Of a stretch of DNA of 64,000 bases, positions 42,507-54,138 are shown one piece after another (position 1 is the first letter of the stretch; each line of letters begins with the position of its first letter). The notes beneath the pieces were generated by a model that saw only the letters and a program-made list of their open reading frames with translations, searched no databases and was not told the origin of the DNA. The DNA lies in contig JACKJP010000006.1 in assembly GCA_020637895.1 (NCBI GenBank), positions 206,996 through 270,995 of the forward strand, read 5' to 3'. The DNA comes from Rhodobiaceae bacterium. GTDB taxonomy: Bacteria > Pseudomonadota > Alphaproteobacteria > Rhizobiales > Tepidamorphaceae. Made by a program: the position numbers and the translations under genes.

Positions 42507-44282
42507 CTATAGCGGCCAGAACACCATGATCGCGGGCACGCCGATGGCGACCACCAGGATTTCCAGCGGCAGCCCCATTCGCCAGTAGTCTCCGAACGCA
42601 TAACCGCCCGGGCCGAGGATCAGTGTATTGTTCTTGTGCCCGATCGGGGTCAGGAACGCGCAGGACGCCGCCACCGCGACAGCCATCAGGAACGGATCGG
42701 GGTTGGCGCCGAGCCGGTTCGCCACGTCGACGGCGATCGGTGCGGCGATAACGGCGGTAGCGGTGTTGTTGAGAACGTCTGACAGCGTCATCGTCACGAT
42801 CATGAGGATCGTGAGCACCGCCCAACTCGGCAGCCCCGACGACAGATTGACGATATTCTGCGCGATCAGGGCCGTGCCGCCAGACTGTTCCAGCGCGGTG
42901 CCCAGCGGAATCATCGAACCCAGCAACACGACTACCGGCCATTCGATTTCCTCATACACCTGCCGCAGCGGCACGATGTCGAAGAGGACATAGGCAATGA
43001 CGACGAGCGACAGCGCCACCGGCAGATAGACGAGGCCAAGGCTGGCCGCGATGATCGCGGCGGCGAAAAGGCCACCGGCGAATGCCGCGCGGCCGTGCTG
43101 GGTGACATTGAGGCCGCGTTCGGCAAGCGGCAGCGCGCCAAGCCATTGGGTCACCTCGGCGAGGCGTTCGGTCGGGCCGAGGATGAGCATGATGTCGCCG
43201 GCCTGTATGGTCAGATGACGCACGCGCTTGCGGAAGCGGACACCGCGGCGCGAGACGCCAAGCAACGAGACGCCGTGGCGTGCCAGCAGCCGGACGTCCT
43301 GGGATGTGCGGCCTTCAATGCGCGAATCGCGCGGTACGACGATTTCGGCGACGGAAAGGTCGCGACCGGCTTCTTCCTGAATCTTGTCCTTGCCGATGTA
43401 GGAAAGCTTGAGCTGACCGACCAGCGTGTCGATCGCCTCAGCCGTGGCGTTGACGATCAGGTAATCGCCGGCGCGTATTTCCTCGCGCCGGGCAGCACCC
43501 GGCAGGCGGCGCCCGTTGCGCACGAGGCCGACGATCTGGACATCGTCATTTTCCAGTTCGCCATCCAGTTCCCCGACGATGCGTCCGACGGCCGGCGACT
43601 TCTTTTCGATGACGAGTTCGGCGGTGTACCCGTCCAGATCCATGAGATCCGCCGCGGCCTTTGCACGCTTCGGATCGACCGGGATCAGTCGCCAGCCGAC
43701 GAGTGCGACGAAGAGTATGCCGGCGACGGTAACGACAAGCCCGACGGGGGCAAAATCGAACATCCTGTAGCTGTCGCCAAGGGCGCTTTCCCGGTAGGCG
43801 GCTATGATGATGTTGGGCGGTGTGCCGATCAACGTCACCATCCCTCCGAGGATCGTTGCGAAGGAAAGCGGCATCAGGCTCAGCGCCGGGCTGCGACCGG
43901 CCTTGCTCGCGGCGCTCATGTCAACCGGCATCAGCAGGGCGAGCGCGGCGACATTGTTCATGAATGCGGACAGGAAGGCACCAAGTCCGGCCATGACGGC
44001 GATGTGGGATGCCAGAGATTTCCCCGCCCCGAGGATGCGACGGGTAATCAGATCGACAGCGCCCGAATTTACCAGTCCGCGCGACACGACAAGCACGATC
44101 GCGACAATGATCGTGGCGGGATGACCGAACCCGGCAAATGCGTCTTCGGTTGGCAGAAGGCCAAGCACGACTGCCGCGCAAAGGGCGGAAAAGGCAACGA
44201 GATCATAACGAAAACGCCCCCAGAGCATGAGGGCGAAGACGATGACGAAGAGTGAGAAGAGGAGGATCTGATCGATTGTCAT
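42507..44282 (-). CDS. SLC13-family permease with two TrkA-C domains
   Basis: An inner-membrane anion permease of the divalent-anion:Na+ symporter superfamily, 591 residues. About 11-12 membrane helices flank a central cytoplasmic pair of RCK_C/TrkA-C domains (about 205-385), visible as ENDDVQIVGLVRNGRRLPG and ARHGVSLLGVSRRGVRF. Motif-like helices include MNNVAALALLMPVDMSAAS and FATILGGMVTLIGTPPNIII. Proteins of this layout often carry sulfate or dicarboxylates; specificity is unknown. It is divergent from the FkbM methyltransferase gene. Confidence 0.93.
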   Translation of the reverse strand: MTIDQILLFSLFVIVFALMLWGRFRYDLVAFSALCAAVVLGLLPTEDAFAGFGHPATIIVAIVLVVSRGLVNSGAVDLITRRILGAGKSLASHIAVMAGLGAFLSAFMNNVAALALLMPVDMSAASKAGRSPALSLMPLSFATILGGMVTLIGTPPNIIIAAYRESALGDSYRMFDFAPVGLVVTVAGILFVALVGWRLIPVDPKRAKAAADLMDLDGYTAELVIEKKSPAVGRIVGELDGELENDDVQIVGLVRNGRRLPGAARREEIRAGDYLIVNATAEAIDTLVGQLKLSYIGKDKIQEEAGRDLSVAEIVVPRDSRIEGRTSQDVRLLARHGVSLLGVSRRGVRFRKRVRHLTIQAGDIMLILGPTERLAEVTQWLGALPLAERGLNVTQHGRAAFAGGLFAAAIIAASLGLVYLPVALSLVVIAYVLFDIVPLRQVYEEIEWPVVVLLGSMIPLGTALEQSGGTALIAQNIVNLSSGLPSWAVLTILMIVTMTLSDVLNNTATAVIAAPIAVDVANRLGANPDPFLMAVAVAASCAFLTPIGHKNNTLILGPGGYAFGDYWRMGLPLEILVVAIGVPAIMVFWPL

Positions 44283-44492
44283 TGCATCACCCTAGAGCCA
44301 GTATCCGTCGATGTCATCCAACCCCGCCACCTCGCAAAGCAGCGATCCGGAGTGCTGGCAGACCGTGCCGCGGCAATAGCAACGATCCCGCCATATTTGG
44401 CGTTCCAACCGCAACAGAATTATTATCCCGGCCTTTGATTGGACATTGCCGCGACAGGCAACTTAAAGTCGGCCGGTATCGGGGGAAAATCG

Positions 44493-45341
44493 ATGAAGCG
44501 GTGGATCTTGCGACTGTGGTGGCGAATCGCATTCGTCAGCATAAGCAAGCTTGCAGCGCTTCGGCATTTGCTGCTGGGACGCGACGTTGCCGGGCTTCTC
44601 ATCAAGACGCAGCAGGGGCCATTTCTTGTAGAAACCGGCGACAGGGTCGTTGCGGTCAGGCTGCGTCGAAAGGGCCTTTACGAAGCCAGGGAGGCCGATC
44701 TGCTGCGTGGGCTCGTCGGTGCCGACGATGACGTGCTGTTTGTCGGCGCCCATATCGGCGCGCTGGCGATACCGTTGTCGAGGTCCGTCAGACATGTCAC
44801 CGCCATCGAGGCAAATCCGGCGACCTATCGCCTGCTCGCCGCAAACATCGTCCTGAACGACCGCGGCAACATTACCCCGATGCAGCTGGCCGCGAACGAC
44901 ACCAAAGGCAGTCTCCAGTTCGTCATGAGCAGGGTCAATTCGGGCGGCTCCAAACGCATGCCGTCGGTTCAGGCATTCGAATATTTTTATGACAAGCCGG
45001 ATATCGTCGAGGTCGAGGCCGACCGGCTCGACGACGTGCTGCCAGATCGCACCTATTCGCTGATCGTCATGGATATCGAAGGGTCGGAATATTTCGCGCT
45101 GCGCGGCATGCAGGAAATCCTGTCGCGGGCAGACCATCTGGCAGTGGAGTATCTGCCGCACCATCTCAGGCAGGTTGCCGGGATCGATGTTGCAGAATTT
45201 CTGACGCCCATAGCGCCGCATTTCAACCGGCTGCGCATCCCCTCAAAGAACATCGAGACAGACCGGCAGGGCTTCCTGCCGGCACTTCAGGCGATGTTTC
45301 AGGCAGACGAAGAAGATGACGGCATCATCTTTTCCAAATAA
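44493..45341 (+). CDS. FkbM-family SAM-dependent methyltransferase
   Basis: A 282-residue methyltransferase. The SAM-binding motif I appears as VLFVGAHIGALAIPLS, the acidic post-I as VTAIEANPATYRLLAANI, and the FkbM-type motif IVMDIEGSEYFALRGMQ follows. An N-terminal basic/hydrophobic segment (KRWILRLWWRIAFVSI) may bring it to the membrane. The start at 44493 has GGGGGA upstream; the frame extends 18 codons further without support. FkbM enzymes O-methylate sugars or small molecules; the substrate here is unknown. Confidence 0.87.
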   Translation: MKRWILRLWWRIAFVSISKLAALRHLLLGRDVAGLLIKTQQGPFLVETGDRVVAVRLRRKGLYEAREADLLRGLVGADDDVLFVGAHIGALAIPLSRSVRHVTAIEANPATYRLLAANIVLNDRGNITPMQLAANDTKGSLQFVMSRVNSGGSKRMPSVQAFEYFYDKPDIVEVEADRLDDVLPDRTYSLIVMDIEGSEYFALRGMQEILSRADHLAVEYLPHHLRQVAGIDVAEFLTPIAPHFNRLRIPSKNIETDRQGFLPALQAMFQADEEDDGIIFSK

Positions 45342-45368
45342 TGCCGTCCAGCCGCAGCGGCAGCCGCG

Positions 45369-48149
<2,781 letters not shown>

Positions 48150-48323
48150 CGTTCAGGACTTCTCCGGTTCGTCGGCTCGGGACAGCAAACGGCGGAACTG
48201 GCAAAGCCGTTCCCGGATGCTGATTGGCGTTTTGTCCCGGCAGCCGGCCTCGATGCGCTTCCCCTTCGAGGCAACAAAGATAATGGCCGGTCTGGCCACA
48301 AAAAGGCCAAACCGGGCTGGCTT

Positions 48324-48352
48324 GAGATATGTTTGGCGCTCTGCCTTGTCAA
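48324..48352 (-). promoter_or_regulatory. Sigma-70-type promoter for secA
   Basis: On the minus strand, TTGACA (forward 48347-48352) and TATCTC (forward 48324-48329) are separated by 17 bases. The -35 is a perfect consensus. The predicted leader before the secA ATG (48149) is about 170 bases; no SecM-like upstream gene is evident in it. Confidence 0.68.
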
Positions 48353-48446
48353 TGCGACGCATTTGCTGCAAGGGTGCCGCTGCCGCAAACCGACCGGACT
48401 TTCGGACAAGAAAGCCGGCCCCATCAGCAGGATTGGCCCTTTCAAC

Positions 48447-49328
48447 ATGCTCCATACTCTTCTACGCGCCACACGCGCAGCAGCCCTGGGCATTGCCGGC
48501 GCGGTGGCGCTGGCTGTTATCACGAGCCCGGTCGTACTGGCGCAGGACAAGACGGCCGACAATGTCGTCGCAACAGTCAATGGCAAGGACATCACAGAAA
48601 CGCAGGTCGCCGCCGCCATTGCCGATCTCGCCAAGGCGCTGGCCAACCGGCCGCCCGACGATGTTCGCCGCTACGTCATTACCTATCTCATCGACCTTGA
48701 GCTGATTTCGAAAAAGGCGCGCGAAGCCGGGCTGGACCAGAGCGAGGACTACAAGGCCCGCGTCGATTATCTCCAGAAGAAGGCCCTTCTGGAGCTTTAC
48801 CTCGACAAGGTCGGCAAGGATGCCACCAGCGACGAGGCCGCCAAGAAGCTGTACGACGATCTGGTCAAGAAGATCGAACCGGAAATCGAGGTTCACGCAA
48901 GTCACATCCTCGTCGAAACCGAAGACGAGGCGAAGGACATTCGCAAGCAGCTCGCCGGCGGCGCCGACTTTGCCGAACTGGCGAAGGAAAAATCAAAGGA
49001 TCCCGGGTCAGGGCCCGATGGTGGCGATCTGGGTTTCTTCACCAAGGACTCTATGGTCCCGGAGTTCGCCGAAGCGGCATTCGCTCTTGAACCGGGCGCG
49101 ATATCCGAGCCGGTCAAGAGCCAGTTCGGCTGGCACATCATCAAGGTTGAGGAAAAGCGCGAGAAGGCGCCGCCGTCCTTCGACGAGGTGAAGATGCAGA
49201 TCGTCGAGATGGTTGCCCAGCAGGCACAGCGCGACGAGGTCGTTGGCGCCCGCGATGCGGCCAAGATCACGCGTGCGGACGAGCCGAAGGATACGCCGGC
49301 CGCCACGGAAGAAAAGAAGGCCGAATAG
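48447..49328 (+). CDS. Parvulin-type peptidyl-prolyl isomerase, exported
   Basis: Periplasmic PpiC/SurA-like foldase, 293 residues. It has a signal peptide (ALGIAGAVALAVITSPVVLAQ), an N-terminal SurA-like helical region (about 35-135) and a rotamase domain (about 140-240): VHASHILVETEDEAKDI, KSKDPGSGPDGGDLGFFTKD, and QFGWHIIKVEEKRE are diagnostic. A charged tail ends the chain. The start at 48447 is set by the signal peptide; the reading frame is open far upstream through secA antisense, which is not believed. It faces away from secA, with which it would cooperate at the envelope. Confidence 0.94.
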   Translation: MLHTLLRATRAAALGIAGAVALAVITSPVVLAQDKTADNVVATVNGKDITETQVAAAIADLAKALANRPPDDVRRYVITYLIDLELISKKAREAGLDQSEDYKARVDYLQKKALLELYLDKVGKDATSDEAAKKLYDDLVKKIEPEIEVHASHILVETEDEAKDIRKQLAGGADFAELAKEKSKDPGSGPDGGDLGFFTKDSMVPEFAEAAFALEPGAISEPVKSQFGWHIIKVEEKREKAPPSFDEVKMQIVEMVAQQAQRDEVVGARDAAKITRADEPKDTPAATEEKKAE

Positions 49329-49358
49329 CCGGAAGCGGTTTTTCGATCAGGGGCAGGA

Positions 49359-50123
49359 ATGCCGGACACCGAGGCGATTGCCTCTCTTGAAGAGGCTGGA
49401 TTTGCATCCTGGCCGGCGGAAACGGAGTGGCGCGATGACGGTTTCGTCATCCGCCTGTCTCCGGCCTTGCCCTACAAGCGCTGTTCCAGCGTAAACTTCT
49501 CCCTTCAACCGACTAGCGATCCCGTTGCGGCATTGAGCAGGGCGCGCTCGGCGTTCAATAAGGCCAAAGTCGGATTCTGCATCCGGCAGACGCCCCTGAT
49601 GCCTGCCGCACTCGGTTCGCTCATGGACGCGGAGGGATGGCCTTCTCACGGCCATTCACACGTCATGACCGTGGCGCTGCCGTGTCAGGGGCAGCCCGAC
49701 CCGGGGCCGGTGATTTCAGCGTACGAACCGGATTCCCTCTGGCTTGATGCCTATGGCGCCTATGCCAGGGCCTTGCAGCACCGTTCAGCATTTGCCGGCG
49801 TGCTGAAGCGGATCGTGCCGGCGGCGGTCTATCTTTCCATTGTCGATGGAAGCCGGATTGTTGCTGTGGGTATTACTGTTATCGACGGCGATCTCGCCGG
49901 TCTTTTCGGCATCGCGGTCGACTCGGCCCGAAAACGCGAGGGGCTGGGAGAGCGCCTTTCCCGTCACGCGCTTCAAATCGCGGCGCAGCGCGGCGCCAGG
50001 ATCGGCTGGTTGCAGGTGGAAGCGGCCAATGCGCCGGCCATTGCGCTCTATAGCAAAATAGGCTTCACAACAGCCTACTCGTATTGCTATCGCGTGCCGC
50101 CAGCCAACAATGACCGACCCTGA
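49359..50123 (+). CDS. GNAT-family N-acetyltransferase
   Basis: A 254-residue acetyltransferase with the GNAT domain in its C-terminal half (about 120-250). The acetyl-CoA-binding region is GLFGIAVDSARKREGLGERL, followed by LQVEAANAPAIALYSKIGF, the classic C-terminal pattern. The N-terminal half is less conserved and may be a second, degenerate GNAT fold. Acceptor substrate unknown. It starts 30 bases after the parvulin stop and overlaps the mutT start by 14 bases. Confidence 0.9.
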   Translation: MPDTEAIASLEEAGFASWPAETEWRDDGFVIRLSPALPYKRCSSVNFSLQPTSDPVAALSRARSAFNKAKVGFCIRQTPLMPAALGSLMDAEGWPSHGHSHVMTVALPCQGQPDPGPVISAYEPDSLWLDAYGAYARALQHRSAFAGVLKRIVPAAVYLSIVDGSRIVAVGITVIDGDLAGLFGIAVDSARKREGLGERLSRHALQIAAQRGARIGWLQVEAANAPAIALYSKIGFTTAYSYCYRVPPANNDRP

Positions 50124-50523
50124 CCTCAAATTCGTACTCGTTGCTGCCGCCGCGCTCGTCGATGGCGACGGCCGTGTTCTGATCGCCCAACGCCCCGCCG
50201 GCAAGCCGATGGCGGGCCTATGGGAATTCCCCGGCGGAAAAGTCGAGCCGGGCGAACGGCCAGAGGAGACGGTCATTCGCGAACTGGCCGAAGAACTGGG
50301 CATCGACGTTAGCGAAGCCTGTCTGGCACCGCTCACTTTCGCCAGTCATCTTTACGAAGATTTTTATCTTCTCATGCCAGTGTTCGTGTGCAGGCGCTGG
50401 CAGGGAACCGTGTCGCCGCTCGAAGGGCAGGCCCTGAAATGGGTCTTTCCAGCACGGCTGACGGATTATCCGATGCCGCCAGCCGACGAGCCGCTGATAC
50501 CTTTGCTGCGCGATCTGCTCTGA
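50110..50523 (+). CDS. mutT: 8-oxo-dGTP diphosphatase (MutT/Nudix)
   Basis: Nudix hydrolase of 137 residues that removes oxidised dGTP and prevents A:T to C:G changes. The Nudix box is complete: GGKVEPGERPEE followed by RELAEELGI. Further family signs are VDGDGRVLIAQRPAGKPMAG before the box and LKWVFPARLTDYPMPPAD near the C-terminus. The gene overlaps the GNAT gene by 14 bases, implying translational coupling. Confidence 0.93.
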   Translation: MTDPDLKFVLVAAAALVDGDGRVLIAQRPAGKPMAGLWEFPGGKVEPGERPEETVIRELAEELGIDVSEACLAPLTFASHLYEDFYLLMPVFVCRRWQGTVSPLEGQALKWVFPARLTDYPMPPADEPLIPLLRDLL

Positions 50524-50565
50524 GGGCTGGCCCGGAAAGCCGCCTTGCATTCTCAGGAGGCGCCA

Positions 50566-50733
50566 ATGCGCTTGAAAGAATTACTTAGAGAATTTTCAGC
50601 CGATAATTCCGGCGCCACCGTTATTGAGTATGCTCTGATTGCAAGCGGTATCAGCATTGTCATCGTTGCCGCCGTCGCAACGATCGGTACCGAAGTCGTC
50701 AACATGTTTTCAGATGTGAACGACGGCTTCTAG
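50566..50733 (+). CDS. Flp-family type IVb pilin
   Basis: A 55-residue prepilin. The leader ends at glycine in DNSGATVIEYALIASGIS; processing before ATVIEY would place glutamate at +5 and tyrosine at +6, as in Flp pilins, and a hydrophobic helix follows. AGGAGG at 50555-50560 lies five bases before the ATG. No tad/cpa assembly genes are in the window, so the protein either serves a Tad system elsewhere or has another role. It is placed between mutT and a convergent methyltransferase gene. Confidence 0.9.
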   Translation: MRLKELLREFSADNSGATVIEYALIASGISIVIVAAVATIGTEVVNMFSDVNDGF

Positions 50734-50735
50734 AA

Positions 50736-51623
50736 CTACTGCTCTTCGTCGCGCGTGCTCCTCGCCGGAAGAACATCGGCAAGGCGCATCTTCGCAGTTC
50801 CGGGCTTCAGCGGCTTGGGCTGGCTTTCGTGCGGCGCCCATGTCGAAAGGTGAAGAATATCGAAGCGCGCCCGAACGCGACCGTCCGCGTCCGAAAAGCG
50901 CTGAGCGTAAATTTCAGCCGCTCGCAGCAGGACTGCCCGCCGAAGCGGTTTGCGCGACCGCTCGTTCAAAGGGCTCGTCGCTCCCATGGCCCGCAGGTCG
51001 CGGAGCAGGGCGAACATGTTGTCATAGCGGATCGTAAGCGTATCGACATCGCAGACCGGTAACGCGAAGCCGGCCCGGCCGGCGAGTGCGCCGAGGCTTC
51101 TGATATCGACCATGGGCGCGACGCGCGGCGCCGCGCCGCCGGTCAACTCGATTTCGGCGGTGACAAGAGACTCGCGAAGCTCGGCGAGGCTGTCGCCGCC
51201 GACGATCGCCATCAGCAGCAGGCCGTCGCCGCGCATCGCACGTCGCAACTGCACCAGACTTCCCGCAAGATCATTGACCCATTGCAGCCCGAGACAGGAG
51301 ACCGCCAGATCCAGGGTGTCTGGGGCAAAGGGCAGCGCTTCGGCGTCGCACACGACACCGCTGCCTGCGAGCCAGACTGGCGAAGCCTCGCAACGCCATA
51401 CCTTTCCAACCTTTGGATTGGCCGCCATCAATGCCGCCATGCCACCCGTTGCCCCGTGCAGATCGAGTGCCGTCTCAAAATCGCGCTGAACGGCAGACAG
51501 GCGCAAAGCCAGATCGTCGGCGACGGCGTTGAAAAGAAAATCGGCCGGTCCGTTCGCCAATGCGCGCTGACGGCGGCGCTCGGCGAGCTGGCGATCAAAG
51601 GGGCGGGCTGCATTCTCGTTCAT
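50736..51623 (-). CDS. Methyltransferase-domain protein (BioC/NDUFAF5-like)
   Basis: A 295-residue class I SAM-dependent fold related to BioC and to NDUFAF5, the complex I assembly factor. The segment LDLHGATGGMAALM occupies the motif-I position but lacks the full GxGxG; the post-I acidic residue appears in VVCDAEALPFAPDTLDLAVS, and SCLGLQWVNDLAGSLVQL is the typical later part. It probably acts in complex I assembly rather than biotin synthesis (inference, no bio genes nearby). Start at 51623 (MNENAARPFDRQ) is chosen by similarity; the frame extends through the divergent comF gene. It converges with the pilin gene. Confidence 0.85.
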   Translation of the reverse strand: MNENAARPFDRQLAERRRQRALANGPADFLFNAVADDLALRLSAVQRDFETALDLHGATGGMAALMAANPKVGKVWRCEASPVWLAGSGVVCDAEALPFAPDTLDLAVSCLGLQWVNDLAGSLVQLRRAMRGDGLLLMAIVGGDSLAELRESLVTAEIELTGGAAPRVAPMVDIRSLGALAGRAGFALPVCDVDTLTIRYDNMFALLRDLRAMGATSPLNERSRKPLRRAVLLRAAEIYAQRFSDADGRVRARFDILHLSTWAPHESQPKPLKPGTAKMRLADVLPARSTRDEEQ

Positions 51624-51720
51624 TGTCGGAGAGGATATGCAGCGCGGCGACGATCGGGGCAAGTAGGCGCCTGAAACCCGCGGCTTGCCTGGCGGCAAGC
51701 CCGCAGGCTTAATCCGCACC

Positions 51721-52488
51721 ATGCAGCATCGCCGGGAAATCGGGACTGGAGGTTCATGGGGCGGCTTGGGCGCGGCCGCGTCATTCGCGCTCGACTTTCT
51801 GCTGCCGCCGGCCTGTCCGGTGTGCAGGGCGCGATGCGATCGCAACGGCGCGCTTTGCGCCGAATGCTGGAACGGCCTCGATTTCCTCACCCCGCCGTGG
51901 TGCGATGTGCTTGGAACGCCACTGCCATACGATCCGGGCGTGCCCACAATCAGCCCCGCCGCGACCGCCGATCCGCCGCCATGGCAGCGTGCCCGCGCGG
52001 CGGTCATCTATGGCGAGAGGGCTGCGAGGCTCGTCAGCGCACTGAAATATCGCGACCGGATGGAGGTCGCGCGTCCGATGGCGGCGATGATGGCCAGGGC
52101 AGGCGCCGAACTTCTCGCCGATTGCGATCTGATAATACCGATACCGCTGCACTACCGCAGGCTCTGGGCGCGCCGTTTCAACCAGTCAGGCGAACTGGCG
52201 CGTCATCTCAAACATCTTTCAGGAAAGCCCGGCGTCAATGACGCACTGATCCGTCTGCGGCCGACACGGCGGCAGGTAGGCCTCAACGCGACAGCGCGTG
52301 CCCGCAACGTTGCAGGGGCATTCCGTGTGGCGCCCGATCGCACGGCCGACGTTTCCGGGCGGCGCGTTCTGCTTGTCGATGACGTGCTGACGACCGGCGC
52401 AACGCTGCGGGCGGCGGCGAGGGCCCTGCGGCGCGCCGGAGCAATCGTCGACGTCCTGACCTTCGCCATGGTTGTGGAAGATGCGTGA
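51721..52488 (+). CDS. ComF-family amidophosphoribosyltransferase-like protein
   Basis: A protein of 255 residues of the ComF family, named for competence but widespread in non-competent bacteria. The N-terminal zinc-ribbon has paired cysteines in CPVCRARCDRNGALCAECW. The C-terminal PRTase fold has the PRPP motif VLLVDDVLTTGATL, and IPIPLHYRRLWARRFNQSG is characteristic. The start at 51721 (MQHRREIG) is chosen over a TTG 12 codons earlier. It is divergent from the NDUFAF5-like gene and precedes grxC on the same strand. Confidence 0.92.
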   Translation: MQHRREIGTGGSWGGLGAAASFALDFLLPPACPVCRARCDRNGALCAECWNGLDFLTPPWCDVLGTPLPYDPGVPTISPAATADPPPWQRARAAVIYGERAARLVSALKYRDRMEVARPMAAMMARAGAELLADCDLIIPIPLHYRRLWARRFNQSGELARHLKHLSGKPGVNDALIRLRPTRRQVGLNATARARNVAGAFRVAPDRTADVSGRRVLLVDDVLTTGATLRAAARALRRAGAIVDVLTFAMVVEDA

Positions 52489-52550
52489 GCGTTCCTATAT
52501 GAGCATCTTGTGAATGAAGCGCATGTCTGGGCGCGCCGCGACACGAGGCT

Positions 52551-52811
52551 ATGATGGCGAAGGTGACGATCTACACGCAGATGATGTGCGGCTATTGCAG
52601 CGCCGCGGTCGATCTGCTTCAGAAAAAGGGCGTCGCATTCGATGAGATCGACGTGACCTATGATCGGGACGAACGTGCGCGCATGCGCGAGCGGGCGGGC
52701 GGTCGAAAAAGCACGCCGCAGATATTCATTGATGACAGGCATGTCGGCGGCTGCGACGATCTTTATGCGCTCGACCGCGCCGGCAAGCTGGATCCGCTTC
52801 TGGCGGCCTGA
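52551..52811 (+). CDS. grxC: Glutaredoxin 3
   Basis: An 86-residue dithiol glutaredoxin that uses glutathione to reduce disulfides. The active site is CGYC (MMCGYCSAAVDLL), a variant of CPYC that I recall from other rhizobial GrxC proteins. The GSH-binding TPQIFIDDRHVGGCDDLYAL with its cis-proline is intact. Starts with tandem ATGs. It is followed after 12 bases by the nitrilase-family gene. Confidence 0.95.
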   Translation: MMAKVTIYTQMMCGYCSAAVDLLQKKGVAFDEIDVTYDRDERARMRERAGGRKSTPQIFIDDRHVGGCDDLYALDRAGKLDPLLAA

Positions 52812-52823
52812 GAGGAAAAGACC

Positions 52824-53687
52824 ATGGCAATCGCGGGCAAACCCTTTACCGCCGCTTGTGTGCAGATGCGCTCCGGCATCGATCCGGAAGCCAATTTCGC
52901 AGCAGCCGAGGCACTGATCCGCGAAGCCGCCGCTGCCGGCGCGACCTATGTGCAGACGCCTGAAATGACGAATGTGCTGCAGCGTCGGCGCAAGGGGCTT
53001 TTCGATGTCGTGCGCACGGAAGATGAAGACGCGAGCCTGAAGGGCTTTCGTGCGCTGGCGGCTGATCTTGGCATTCATCTCCATATTGGTTCGATGGCAG
53101 TGCTCGTCGGTGAAGGCGCGGTTGCAAACCGGGCCTATCTGATCGGACCGGACGGGACGACGCGGGCGCGCTACGACAAGATTCACATGTTCGACGTCGA
53201 TCTCACCGGCGGCGAAAGTTACCGCGAATCGGCCCTGTATCAGCCGGGCGACAAGGCTGTTCTAGCCGATTTGCCGGAAGCGCGGCTTGGTCTTTCCGTC
53301 TGCTACGACCTGCGCTTTCCCTATCTCTATCGTGCGCTGTCCCAGTCGGGCGCGGAAATTCTGGCCGTCCCGGCAGCCTTCACCCGCAAGACCGGCGAAG
53401 CGCACTGGCACGTGCTGCTGCGCGCCCGAGCCATCGAGAATGGTGCATTCGTCATCGCGGCGGCGCAGGGCGGCACCCATGAGGATGGCCGTGAGACCTT
53501 CGGGCATTCGCTGATCGTCGCGCCATGGGGCGAAATCCTCGCCGAGGGTGGAACCGAACCCGGGGTCATTACGGCAAGGATCGATCCGGCGCTGGTCGCC
53601 GATGCGCGTGGGTCGGTGCCCTCACTGCGCCATGACCGCTCTTTCCGTCTGCACGATCCGTCACGCCTTGCCGGGGCCGCCGAATGA
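52824..53687 (+). CDS. Nitrilase-superfamily amidase (Nit1/Nit2-like)
   Basis: Carbon-nitrogen hydrolase of 287 residues. The catalytic triad is visible as glutamate in QTPEMTN, lysine in YDKIHMFDVD and cysteine in GLSVCYDLRFPYLYRAL. The last motif and VLLRARAIENGAFVIAAAQGG match the Nit1/Nit2 branch, which includes deaminated-glutathione amidase and omega-amidase; proximity to a glutaredoxin gene favours the glutathione-repair function, which is inference. Its stop overlaps the DUF1178 start (ATGA). Confidence 0.93.
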   Translation: MAIAGKPFTAACVQMRSGIDPEANFAAAEALIREAAAAGATYVQTPEMTNVLQRRRKGLFDVVRTEDEDASLKGFRALAADLGIHLHIGSMAVLVGEGAVANRAYLIGPDGTTRARYDKIHMFDVDLTGGESYRESALYQPGDKAVLADLPEARLGLSVCYDLRFPYLYRALSQSGAEILAVPAAFTRKTGEAHWHVLLRARAIENGAFVIAAAQGGTHEDGRETFGHSLIVAPWGEILAEGGTEPGVITARIDPALVADARGSVPSLRHDRSFRLHDPSRLAGAAE

Positions 53688-54127
53688 TCCGCTACCAGCT
53701 CAGCTGCAGCAACACGCACGCATTCGAAGGCTGGTTTGCCAGTGCGGACGCCTTTGACAAGCAGAAGGCCGCCGGTCTGCTCGAATGCCCGGAATGCGGG
53801 ACCACCGAAGTGGAAAAGGCGCTGATGGCGCCGTCCGTCTCGACCTCCCGCTCGAAGGAAAGGCGACAGTCCGTCGCCACGGTTTCGCAGCCGGCCGATC
53901 CGCGCCGACAGGAACTGCTCGATACGATGCGCAAGCTGAAGTCGGTGGTGACGGAGAATGCGGACTATGTCGGCGACAGGTTTGCGGAAGAAGCCCGCAA
54001 GATTCATTTCGGCGAACGCGATGCGCGTGGAATCTACGGCGAGGCGACCGGCGAAGAGGTGAAGTCGCTTCTCGATGACGGCGTCGAAATCCTGCCGTTG
54101 CCGGACCTGCCCGAAGACAAGAACTGA
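53684..54127 (+). CDS. DUF1178 family protein
   Basis: A 147-residue protein of a small conserved family without assigned function. The N-terminus has a zinc-ribbon-like arrangement (LSCSNTHAFEGWFAS and LLECPECGTTEVEKALMAP), and the C-terminal half contains ARKIHFGERDARGIYGEAT, the most conserved stretch in relatives. Its ATG overlaps the stop of the nitrilase-family gene by four bases, so the two are translationally coupled. It converges with the gene at 54139. Confidence 0.92.
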   Translation: MIRYQLSCSNTHAFEGWFASADAFDKQKAAGLLECPECGTTEVEKALMAPSVSTSRSKERRQSVATVSQPADPRRQELLDTMRKLKSVVTENADYVGDRFAEEARKIHFGERDARGIYGEATGEEVKSLLDDGVEILPLPDLPEDKN

Positions 54128-54138
54128 TATCCTCGCAG

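Noticed and set aside
52581..52592. CGYC glutaredoxin active site as an unusual feature
   Set aside because: CGYC is a known variant among rhizobial GrxC proteins as I recall, so not remarkable.
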